DNA of 64,000 nucleotides from Mesaphorura yosii (taxonomy: Eukaryota; Arthropoda; Collembola; Poduromorpha; Tullbergiidae), in the NCBI GenBank assembly GCA_009869945.1, contig WIXG01000065.1:124001-188000 (forward strand), in the 5' to 3' direction. This document shows, in pieces, positions 27,200-36,141 of this stretch. The position numbers and the translations under genes are program-made. How positions within the stretch are numbered: position 1 is the stretch's first letter; every line of letters starts with the position of its first letter. Below the pieces are notes generated by a model. The model was given only the letters and a program-made list of their open reading frames with translations. It was not told the DNA's origin and ran no database searches.

Positions 27200-27974
27200 T
27201 CAGATTAAAGTCTTAGGCCTCTCTTCGATGTGGCGTTTGATTCCTGGCACAGCGTACACCGAGTCCTTTAAGCCCTTCAATACTGGATACTTGGTTGTGA
27301 ACGCTTCGCCCAGCTCTTGTTCCTCAAAAATCTCAACCCAGTTGGCAACAAAACAGTCCGCCCAAACCAGCTGCGCTCCGCAAATGAACGGGCCTTCTTT
27401 TGTCTCGTCAATTAATTCGCTGAGGATTGCGTAATACTTCGGCGCGATGGTGCTCTTGAATTCTTGGCTCATCGGTCCCTTCTTTTTGATGTCTTCTTCC
27501 AAGTATACTTGCTTGAATTCTGCAAATCCATTAGAAATGGTCGGTATTTACTGACTGGTTGGTGCTGCAGTGCGATATGGACGGCTCACCAAGCCTGACT
27601 TCGGTCAGGAACTCGACCACCTCATCACATTTAGCGGCCAGAAATCCATCGCTTGGGAACAGTCCGAATTTCTTTCCCAAATATCGACCAATTGCAAGTG
27701 ATTGAGTCATCTGACGCTCTCCGTCGATTTCAAGTATTGGAATCTGCCCAAATCCCATGCCTGCAATGGGAAGACTCATGTTCAAGTTTCAACCTCCAGA
27801 ATTAATCTTACAAGAACTGAGCTTAATGAACTTGCGTCTTTTCGCCTTCGCTTCTACAAATTCTTCGTAGGGAAGTCGTTCGTTCTCGTACGGAACTCCA
27901 GCAGCAGCGAAAATGAGTCGAATTGATTCACCAACGCCGCGCATATCAAAGTACATTAATTTGTACTTGGACAT
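27200..27974 (-). CDS. Glutathione S-transferase, sigma class (copy 2)
   Basis: Minus-strand exons 27974-27812, 27760-27590 and 27519-27200 (introns 51 and 70 nt) give 217 residues. MSKYKLMYF again places the catalytic Tyr at position 8. GFGQIPILEIDG gives the cis-Pro loop, and MTQSLAIGRYLGKKFG the glutathione site. The C-terminal domain has FICGAQLVWADCFVANWVE. The intron phases (1, 1) equal those of copy 1, so the pair is a tandem duplication. Copy 2 is longer: exon 1 runs on through KRRKFIKLSS, and exon 3 adds a Lys-rich insertion (EEDIKKKGP) before the helical domain. The 51-nt intron is the shortest accepted in this window. Confidence 0.93.
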
Positions 27975-29049
27975 TTTGCGGATAAAATTCTGTGGTTGCC
28001 TTTTTTGACGAGCGTAATAGCGACCAAGACGAGCAGACAACCAGGAACCAGTGAACGGCCTCACATCCGCGTCCGAACTATGCATGTGATATGGCAGTGA
28101 ATGTGAATCCAAGCTGGCGGTGCAGTGCTTAGAAGTTGTTGATAGCCTGAAGGCAGAGCACACTGCAAAGGTAGGCATTTCAGAAGAAGCGAGACAAGAT
28201 AAATGATGCTGACTAGTGACTGCGACTAACTAAAAGTTGAAATTCAAGTAGTGGGACTTAAAAAGAGTTTGTCTTGTTGATTAAGATCAAAAATGCATAA
28301 TTCATGTTTCTGACATCCGGCAATGTTTTGTCGTTTGTGTTGAGTTTGTCAACTGGAAGGAAGGATACGTATTTCTTGTGAATTTGTGAGTTTGTTACCA
28401 TTTTTGCATGAGTTGAGGCTTTCAGTACCCTGATTGAGTGCGAGTTCAAATGGTTCAAATTCCGAGGCCCGAGTCTACTCAAGCTGACTCCATTTATGCA
28501 ATCGAAAGTCACTGCTCGGTATGATTATGACTTTCCAGTTAAAATACACTCGTAAGTGTGTAATGCAATATGTGGCTGCGACCTTCAACGAAGTATTTTC
28601 ACGCATTCCATTTTCAAGTGCCCGATTTTTGAGCCTCAAATTCTTGGCTTGAACCTCCCGTCAAAATTCTCATCGGAGTTCTCGGAAATTTTCGTGTTCT
28701 TGAAAGGGCACCGCCGTCAGTGGTGCAAACCGCACTGTTCAATGCCTTGGACCAGCAGCACCGAGTCACAACAGGATTGGGATTTTCAAGGTCTAACCAC
28801 GACTTTTATATCGCATGGTCATACCATTCGTGAATTTTGACGAGAATTTTGACTATCAACATGAGCTTCGTCTCGTCATTCCACTGAACATCTTCTAATT
28901 TACCTTTGTATCCACAAAATTCGGTTGCTAATGGTCGAAATGAAATGAAATAAATAAAAAAATGCATGCTGATCGTCACATTGACCTCTCTTCATTTACT
29001 AGTTTTGCGAGGTTAATTGAGATTTAGCTTGCTCAGCTGTATTGTCTAT
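27975..29049. other. Intergenic between GST copy 2 and the thrombospondin-like gene
   Basis: No continuation of the upstream thrombospondin-like reading frame was found here: no calcium-binding type 3 repeats and no C-terminal lectin-like domain. No other gene is supported. Confidence 0.5.
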
Positions 29050-29824
29050 TTATATTTCGAAAGTTCTTCTTCTGGACCCAGCAGTGGAGCGAATGCTTGA
29101 ATCGCCAATGTATTGCCCATCGTTGCCATAGCATGCTTTTGTCTGACATGCCGCACGTCGGGTACAAGTTTGACCATCACCATCGTACCCACTTGGACAT
29201 GGTCCACAGCGAAAACCGGTTGGGGCATCGTAGCACTGCACTGATACGTAACATGGTCTATCTGCACAAGTTCTTGTCGCTGCTCGACATGATCTGCCAT
29301 CTCCAACGTAACCGGACGGGCATGCCCCGCATCGGAAACCCAAGTCTTCATCTTCTTGACAATGTACTCCAGGATAGCAAGGAGGCGGAGTCGCGTCACA
29401 GAAACCTGGTGGCCGTGGTGGAGGAGTTGCCTTGGGTCTGGGCGCCTGGCAAGCCTCACAGTTTAGCAACGCATCAGTAAGGGCTCGAGTCTCGGATCGC
29501 TGAAATTATAGCAGATAAAATAATAAAGCTTAAAATTACTTTACGCTCTACAGTCAACTTCTTACCTGTTTCGAGAGCCCTGTTGTCATGGTTTTGATTG
29601 TGTCGGTCAGTTCCAGAATGACTTTAAGGAGCAAAGGATCATCATCATCTGATAGAACAGCCGGAAGTTGACCTGAAATCAACAACCGAACCTCACTTAG
29701 CCAGAACAACTTAACATTTTCTTACGTGTGATTTACTTCCGCCTTCTGAAATACGGTTTCTTTGACCTGAAACTGCCCCGATGCAAATAACGATGGAGAT
29801 CCCGATTATCCAATGGAAAGACAT
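29050..29824 (-). CDS. Short secreted thrombospondin/COMP-like protein (coiled coil + EGF-like repeats)
   Basis: Minus-strand exons 29824-29737, 29672-29566 and 29499-29050 (introns 64 and 66 nt) give 214 residues. Residues 1-20 are a signal peptide (MSFHWIIGISIVICIGAVSG). Residues 42-75 form a heptad coiled coil that runs into LLNCEACQ, equivalent to the Cys-X2-Cys that cross-links the COMP/thrombospondin pentamer. A Pro-rich stretch follows, then two EGF-like repeats with the thrombospondin signatures PCYPGVHC, FRCGACPSGYVGDG and FRCGPCPSGYDGDG. A third repeat starts (AACQTKAC) but the frame ends after a basic tail. The first donor (GTAAAT at 29736) was chosen because the stronger GTAAG 9 nt downstream breaks the frame. 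Type 3 repeats and the C-terminal globe are absent, so this is a truncated or naturally short oligomeric matrix protein. A missed downstream exon is possible. Confidence 0.75.
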
Positions 29825-30414
29825 TTTTGTCGAACACACCGCAAGAAATGAGCGAGTGGACTGAGCGAAAATGAAACAAAAATGACATACTTCACTTATA
29901 CTTCAGTACTAATTACGTAGTTATAAAGTATTATAAAGTTATAAGGAAAAGGTGGTGGGTGGAAGACGGCCGCAGTTTTCAGTGTGCTTGCCAATTTTGA
30001 ACTTTTTGAATGAGGCCATTCGCATTGCTGAGTCAGTCTTTGGTTCTTCGTTTTGTGAAAGGCGAAAGACAATCACAATTATGAATTACGTGAACACCCA
30101 CACGTCTGGAGATGTAAACTTTGAGTTTCTGTTCTGCATATTGTAGGATCATAGCTTTTCATAACAAAGGAATAGGTACTGGGATGCAAACCTGTTTACA
30201 GCGAGGACATAACATATCTTTATTTTCTTTATTCAGATTTGTTGCTTTTCAAAGAAGGATAGCGTATACAATATACAGTGCACAAAGATTGTGCCATGTA
30301 TTTACGCTTGTTTCTCCATTGTGTTAGTTATTACTCAAAAGTTATTAAGCTATCGCCAAACCTAATCTTGATTTACTTCGATCATCCAGTTCTCGATAAT
30401 TTCACGTACACTCC
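29825..30414. other. Intergenic
   Basis: This holds the presumptive promoter of the thrombospondin-like gene. Plus-strand frames around 30121-30330 have hydrophobic/aromatic content and may be worn remains of the receptor fragment that follows, but nothing is firm. Confidence 0.4.
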
Positions 30415-30735
30415 TTGGGAACTCGAGTTGAGTTACAGCATGTCAACATTGTTCCTAGAAAAGGCATAATTCTCTGGAAATCAGTTCCGGCTAGATCTCA
30501 TTTAGGTCTGCATTCAGCCTCAACGCACGTGCACGCTCAGAAACTAACTGCCGTAGAGCGGAAGGCAGTGAGGGCTCTACGACCAATCATACTCGCAGGA
30601 TCCTTTGTACCAATCAAACGCCATACATTTGTCGGCGTCTTTAGTGAGGTCACGCTGCACAATGTACTCGATCTACTTATATGTCCAGATAAACGGGAGC
30701 ACGAGAACTGTCGCATTGCATCTCGTTCAAACTGA
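30415..30735 (+). pseudogene. Gustatory-receptor-like C-terminal remnant
   Basis: In this frame, VERKAVRALRPIILAGSFVP followed by VTLHNVLDLLI resembles the last loop and seventh transmembrane segment of insect-type gustatory/odorant receptors (the usual pattern is a basic residue-rich 'R-S/A-L-x-P-I' then a Gly and 'N-x-x-L'). It aligns by eye with the C-terminus of the broken receptor at 31616-31846. Upstream sequence has no continuous receptor frame, so this looks like an isolated decayed end. Confidence 0.35.
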
Positions 30736-31615
30736 AAATTAACTGTTTAAGTATTTTTCTTGAATTCTATGCATAACGGGCTTCAAACGCAGAAAGCCAT
30801 GGTTTTTTAAACATATTATTACTCCTACCGCTTTATTCATCTCTGCGGGCTTCAGCCAAAAAAACCCTCAAACTTAATATTTAATTGTAAACAAGTGAAC
30901 ATCATTCGATTCTGTATTCTGTCTTCGTTTAATTGGTACCTCTGTATTTGGCACTGTCACTGTCGGAATGGTATTGTACCAAAATCTGTGACATTTTACC
31001 AAGTTCGGAGCACTCAGTAAGGAGAGTTGACTGACAGCTTTGGACGTTTGAACTTGTAAATACATATTACATTATAGTTACCTTGTGCCTCTAGCAATAA
31101 AAAAAATGCGATTTGTTATTTTTTCGAATTTATCGTAAAAAAAACTATTAACTTTTCGCATGGGCCATTTTTGGCCATTCTGCGTCGTTTCCAAGATATT
31201 TGAGATCGAAGGGGTACAAATGGTCGAACTTCGACAAGCCACTGTGAGCCAGGGCAGTCGAATTATGATGGCAAAAAATTTTCGTTAAAGCCCCTGGGGT
31301 GTAAGCTTTCGATTAATTTATGACTCGTCAATCGCGAGCGATTAGCAAGAAACAGGGCATTAACCGGTAAGGTCCTTTATATTAATAATCCTTTATTAAT
31401 ACCTTTATTTGGGTAATTAATATAAAATACAATTATTTTTTAATCTTTTCTTTGGTAAGAAATAGTTTTGGAGTTTATAATTTTTATTTGGGTAGATTCA
31501 ATTTATTGCCATATCCAATTTGAAATTGTGCAAGATTGTAAATATTGAAGACAACTGCTGCATATTTAATATGAATACCCAGTTTCTTTTACTTTATATT
31601 ACATTCACATAACTT
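30736..31615. other. AT-rich intergenic with repeat-like stretch
   Basis: No gene is supported. Positions about 31110-31290 have the look of dispersed non-coding repeats (poly-A runs, then a G-rich patch around GGCCATTTTTGGCC), but only one copy was seen here. Confidence 0.35.
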
Positions 31616-32792
31616 TCATTCGAATGCAATGAAAAGGTTTCCAGTTCCGGTTGCCGGGAAATTCATGAGCGTCAACTTCGCTGCATGTTCCATATAATGA
31701 AGACCACCCATATTGATTCGTATCGGGCTCAATGATCTGACACACATTCGCTGATATCTCCTCTCATTGTCGTCAACGCCACTTTCACTTTGCTTGACAG
31801 ATGCGTAATGCATGAACCCACGAATCAGTTTTGCGGAGCTTGCCATAAGTTTGACATGAGATTCGAAGCTAATGAGACAAATATGAACTTTACAACTGTT
31901 CTTCGCTGAGAATCTCCATAGATCGATATTTTAACAGCGTTGCTATGAAATCGGTACTAGAGTCGTTGAATTGGTCCGTAATTGGCATGAAGCCTTCCTT
32001 CACGATTTCGAAGTAAAGAAACAGGTTGGTTGCAAGAGAACCAAACTTAATCATTCCTTGAATTAGAAGTCACGAATAGAGCCGAAACCAGAGCCCACGT
32101 CTGATATGATGAATATCTGCTAGTCCAGTAAAATTCGATGCCAGACGAGAAGACGATACAAACCATGACAGTTATTGTGACCAATAGATGAATGCATCGA
32201 ATCCATCGCTCACGATCTCCGTTGACTGTCGTCTCACTTGTTGCCATCATTTGGAATTCATTAAATAGAAGTATAACTCCATGACTTACTGAAACTAGCC
32301 CAGTTGTGAGTATCCATAGCACAAGGTATCGAATTAGAGGCAAGATGTAGACTGGTTGAAGTTCGTCATGTCGCTGCTGTTGGAAAATGAAACAAATACG
32401 TCAAACTGCTGTAAACGACCAGTATGAACTTATAGTGTGTAGACTCTGACTACTTGCAAAGTACGGGTCCAGTTCCCAGTTTCGCATTTCAGAGTCTTGT
32501 TTTTCTGGTCCCAACTTGCAAGAAGTATGCCGACATGCACGCTAGATCCTAAACGTGCGCAATTTCCAATTAATCTCGTTTTGTAATCATTCAACATTCT
32601 CCCGTTTTCGTCGGATATGACTTGACATTTTCCTATTTTCAAGTGAGAAATGATCTGGAAACTCCCTACCAAAGGTTGAATTACGGATTTCGTAAGGCAA
32701 GACAGTTTTTCAAAATTTGCAAATAAGTTAAGCATTAAAAAGTGCCCACAAGTGAGGAAATCTATTTTGGTTAAAATATTCTCGGCTTCCAC
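31616..32792 (-). pseudogene. Gustatory receptor-like seven-TM protein, broken
   Basis: On the minus strand, receptor-like sequence runs through three reading frames. First block 32792-32430 (includes CETGNWTRTLQVVRVYTL). Second block from about 32426: SSYWSFTAV, then an in-frame TGA at 32403-32401, then RICFIFQQQRHDE and hydrophobic segments (IRYLVLWILTTGLVSVSHGV; CIHLLVTITVMVCIVFSSG) to about 32070. Third block continues as LLIQGMIKFGSLATNLFLYF to a stop near 31890. Fourth block 31846-31616 has SLSPIRINMGGLHYMEH and GTGNLFIAFE, the family's C-terminal loop and last helix. Changes of frame near 32428, 32067 and 31900 plus the TGA argue for a pseudogene; introns could explain only one of these (a 67-nt GT-AG option near 31940). 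No ATG was found for the first block. Confidence 0.6.
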
Positions 32793-32986
32793 TCACGAAG
32801 ATTAAGTATTTACTACAAGCTTTCAACACGTACACGTTCCACTTTATTGGATTTAATAATTCTCTTTACTTTTATTGATCTTAGGCTCAAGGTATGAATT
32901 CTTTTCAAAACTGTGCAATTCCAGATTACTTCATTTACTTAACACAGAGCAAATAGAATTAAGAAGGCGGCCCAAACCGGTCGAGT
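32793..32986. other. Spacer between two receptor loci
   Basis: About 190 bases separate the 3' end of the ionotropic receptor from the broken gustatory receptor downstream of it on the same strand. Confidence 0.4.
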
Positions 32987-34438
32987 TCATTTGTAATAAA
33001 ATTTGCACAATTTCTCTATTACCAAGACCACGAACCCGATAACCAATCCAAAGCCGAACACATAGAATGCCTCTGCAGTATCCACGATATTAATCGAATC
33101 ATTTGAGTAGCGTTCAGGTTCAGGACACTGATCCACCGTTGTCATTACGAAATGTGCATCGTGGCGTCGATTAATGCCACTTTCAATGATCCGCAGAATC
33201 TTTCGATTGAAAACTTCTTTCAAGACCGAACCTTTACGTACGATCATAGCTTGCTTGGCTGGGAACATTGAACGGAAATTGGACAGTGAACATATTTCTT
33301 GTGACGTATAATTCTGAGGGCGGGCATTCATCCAGAAACCATGCATGACTTCAAAGCCCGCGAAATGCCTATTGTTGTCGAATACTTTAGCCGGCGTATC
33401 AGCATAGCTTAGCCAGTTCGTACGTGTTTGGTTGAACATCCGTTCACCAACAGCCGAATCCGTCGTGAAATCACGTGGGTCTGGATAGCCAGGGAATCCC
33501 ACCGCTTGGTAACCGAAATCAAGCAGATCGGCAAAGTCTGTTATCGGATTAATCTGCAAGGCCAAGGTAGAGATTAAAAGAGCCGTATAAAACACCATGA
33601 CAACGAAACCAAGGACACTGGCTGTGAATTCGACCACCCGCGTTGCCATGGTACTGCTGCTGCCATGATGACTGCTTCTCCCTGTTGCCATAGAAATCAT
33701 CCATATCGCTGCGTCTGAAAGGGGCCCAGATATACCCGTTTCCATGGTATCGCCTTCTGGCTGCTGCCCTAGCAACGTGCTGAGCCCACACACGATGAGC
33801 ACAAGTGTAGCCCAGGTAACAAGGAGGACCACCCAAAGCGTTGACGAGAAAGGATCCAAGTAAATGGATCGATATCGAAGAACAGAAGGTTGCCGAAAGA
33901 AAACGTAATGCCATTGTGTTCGAACGACGTGCAGATACTGTAAATCGCGTAGTCCAGCGATGTACGGGTAAATACTGTAGCCATGCGTAATGTTTGCAAG
34001 GCCTGAAACGAGAAGACCACCTTCACCTTCGGCGCTGTTGTTCCTCCCTTCCTTGATTTGCTGTGGGACCGTACGCGAACTGACTATGACCCGGAGTGTA
34101 AAGTTAAGCATGTCTGCGAAATCCCAGAATGGCGCCTGTCCTGGGCCGAGGGCATAGAATTCGGTTCCATTGACGGTAAGTGCGGATCTCGTACCGAATT
34201 CAGGAGTCGGACGTGACCAGAATTCTTCAAGGATGGCTACAAGGAGCTGCCCCTGGAAATTATGGGGTACGGGAGCCGGGTGGTCGGCTGGAACCGGATC
34301 TGCCCATTGTGAAGCAGTGACGGCGATCGACATTTGTAATAAAAATGTTTGGCGAACCACGCCATGCATTTTGATGGCTACTGAGACTTGCTGCTTGTTT
34401 GGCGTCCCATTGCTTAGCAAAAGCGCATGGTTCTTCAT
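32987..34438 (-). CDS. Ionotropic (chemosensory) receptor, divergent IR family, intronless
   Basis: A single uninterrupted frame of 483 codons. The order of parts is that of ionotropic receptors: an extracellular S1 half with NGTEFYALGPGQAPFWDFAD (residues 90-109), TM1 at about 200-223, a pore-loop region with SDAAIWMISMATG (241-253), TM2 at about 272-294, the S2 half (295-450), and TM3 at about 455-475 followed by a very short cytoplasmic tail. IRs are ligand-gated cation channels of sensory neurons derived from ionotropic glutamate receptors. Several N-glycosylation sequons lie in the extracellular parts. There is no amino-terminal domain, as in most divergent IRs. Met24 (34369) begins a better signal peptide (MHGVVRQTFLLQMSIAVTAS) and may be the real start. 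The lack of introns, unlike its neighbours, fits the intronless divergent IR clades. Confidence 0.8.
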   Translation of the reverse strand: MKNHALLLSNGTPNKQQVSVAIKMHGVVRQTFLLQMSIAVTASQWADPVPADHPAPVPHNFQGQLLVAILEEFWSRPTPEFGTRSALTVNGTEFYALGPGQAPFWDFADMLNFTLRVIVSSRTVPQQIKEGRNNSAEGEGGLLVSGLANITHGYSIYPYIAGLRDLQYLHVVRTQWHYVFFRQPSVLRYRSIYLDPFSSTLWVVLLVTWATLVLIVCGLSTLLGQQPEGDTMETGISGPLSDAAIWMISMATGRSSHHGSSSTMATRVVEFTASVLGFVVMVFYTALLISTLALQINPITDFADLLDFGYQAVGFPGYPDPRDFTTDSAVGERMFNQTRTNWLSYADTPAKVFDNNRHFAGFEVMHGFWMNARPQNYTSQEICSLSNFRSMFPAKQAMIVRKGSVLKEVFNRKILRIIESGINRRHDAHFVMTTVDQCPEPERYSNDSINIVDTAEAFYVFGFGLVIGFVVLVIEKLCKFYYK

Positions 34439-34706
34439 TTGGGTTCAGCTTATTCGAGTACTCTTCTGGCAACTTTCTTTGACCATCGTCATTAAATTCT
34501 AAATAATTTAACATTTGTTCAAGTGAATAAATTCCGACGAAAATGTGAAATACTCTACAGGCACTTGTACTTACCCGAATGCAGCGCCCATGAATAATTC
34601 AAAATATTGCTCCATTCGCAGTATTAAGTACGTACACGTACACTTCAACGCAGTGAGTTCAACATTTCAATTGAATTCCATACATTGCTTTGTTGTTGTT
34701 GCCCAG

Positions 34707-35490
34707 TGCCCAGCCCGCCGTCCCTGAAGAATTCGATCGTTTCCTAGACTGCCCGAATGACGTGCCCGATGAAGGCCTGAACCAATGCATTCAACCAGCC
34801 GTCGAGGATTCATAACCCTTCTTTACTCACGGTGCTCCAGCCATCGGGCTGCCCCCTATCAACCCCCTGTTCTACGAACCGCTTTCACCCAGCCCACCGC
34901 CGCAGCAAAACACGACCCGAAAAGGGTACAATGCTCCGGACAAAGCACTGAACACCACGCGCGCGCGTGAGTGGCGTCCAGAATTCGTTCTGCACATTAA
35001 CATTACAGGTCTCTCAAATTTCTCTCCCGTTCGCGTCAAACTCAATACGAAGGAGAAAAGCAGGCCCCTGGAGAACTCACATCTGAGCTTTAAATTGGAT
35101 GGTCAGTTCACGTTAAGCCAACGACTCTTCGGACACGTGTTCCAAGCGAATGGGAAGTTTCTGCATGAATTTATCAACGTTAGTTATAATAGTACAGTAT
35201 TTGGTCGAGTGCTCAATCACGACGACCCTGAAACGCGAAGGATTCAGGTTACTAAAGTGGATAAAGTGGTCTGGTTTGATGACCTACGGTTTGGTTGCCT
35301 GGGTTATGTGATCGAGGCCCGTTCGGTGTTATGGCGTCGCGGATTCTTGAGGAAGAGGCTAAACGTGGATTTCGTTGGTATTTTGACACACTTTTCTCAT
35401 AGCACCAAGTGGCGCTTTGGGAAGACCCGAGAGTTTCACCTGTGCCGGCGCTTACGTACTTTTTCCTGCTGTAATTTCTTTAACCTCTAA
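34707..35490 (+). pseudogene. Takeout/JHBP-family protein copy with in-frame stop
   Basis: One frame from the acceptor-like site at 34706 to the TAA at 35488-35490 matches the takeout/haemolymph juvenile hormone-binding family: EFDRFLDCPNDV and LNQCIQPAVED (the conserved N-terminal Cys pair), then HGAPAIGLPPINPLFYEPL, LHINITGLSNF, HEFINVSYNSTVFGRVL and KVVWFDDLRFG. A TAA at 34813-34815 interrupts the frame between the second Cys segment and the GxPxxGLPP segment, and no GT/AG pair can remove it. Upstream, in-frame codons ALLLLPSAQP look like the end of a signal peptide, but an in-frame TGA and no ATG precede them. Family members are secreted lipid carriers, often in chemosensory or feeding tissue. 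An inactive copy is the simplest reading; a base error or readthrough cannot be excluded. Confidence 0.7.
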
Positions 35491-35608
35491 TTTAAGCTCG
35501 TATTTTATTGCCAATTAAAGAAAGAAATTGAAATTCCGTACATAATTTTAAACAAATCAAATTAACTGGCGCCGAACTCAATTCTGTACTCGTGGGCGCA
35601 CACAGTCT

Positions 35609-35791
35609 TTACCAGTCCACGATTGTTGTGCATTGTTGCGCGACACATGCAGAACCTCTCCAGGTACAGCAATCGTCTCCAGATTGACATGCGTCTCCCA
35701 TTGCCCCGCAAGCAGCCACGTTTTGTGTTGTACAGGCAAGCCAAACGAGTACGGCGAAGAGAATTGTGAAGAGCGCGTGGCGAAACTCCAT
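35609..35791 (-). CDS. Secreted six-cysteine knottin-like (ICK) mini-protein
   Basis: An intronless 60-codon frame. Residues 1-27 are a strong signal peptide ending near NVAA. The mature part has six cysteines spaced C28-X6-C35-X5-C41-C42-X6-C49-X4-C54, the inhibitor cystine knot pattern with the adjacent central pair. The tail is short (TTIVDW). Such folds serve as antimicrobial peptides, protease or channel ligands, or signalling peptides; which applies cannot be told from sequence. A GTAAAG directly overlapping the stop region could act as a splice donor, so a longer C-terminus is possible. It lies 118 bp from, and converges with, the takeout-like copy. Confidence 0.6.
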   Translation of the reverse strand: MEFRHALFTILFAVLVWLACTTQNVAACGAMGDACQSGDDCCTWRGSACVAQQCTTIVDW

Positions 35792-36141
35792 TTCGGCAGA
35801 TTAATTTGTGTACACGAATTCCTAGTTTTTAATGCCTACGCGATAATTGAATTCCTTCGATTGAGTGAGCAGACATGCGAAGGAAGCAGAGAATTTTAAA
35901 AATATTCCATGCCTTCCTATCAAGATCACGGTTAGACTCTCGTCAATTGTCTTCCAATAATACAACTGTCTTCAGTCTTATCGCAAATTACTGATAGCGT
36001 GTATATATGATTGTATTTTATTTGTAACTAATTAGTGGTAGGTTGAAAAAAAGGATAAACCACACATTTTATAAATGTAATTGGCTTTAAACTTGTGTGG
36101 TTTCGCCGCCTTGATTTTATAACCTATTTTCTTTAGATATA
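35792..36141. other. Intergenic
   Basis: Presumptive 5' flank of the knottin-like gene, reaching to the 3' end of the CH-domain gene. No coding motif was seen. Confidence 0.4.

Noticed and set aside
29097-29480. Plus-strand 127-codon frame
   Set aside because: Antisense shadow of the EGF repeats of the thrombospondin-like gene.
31890-31914. A 25-nt GT-AG gap that would mend one frame change in the broken receptor
   Set aside because: Half the size of the smallest accepted intron here (51 nt), and it would not mend the other disruptions.
33549-33914. Second minus-strand frame inside the ionotropic receptor
   Set aside because: Overlaps the clear receptor frame in another phase; a shadow.
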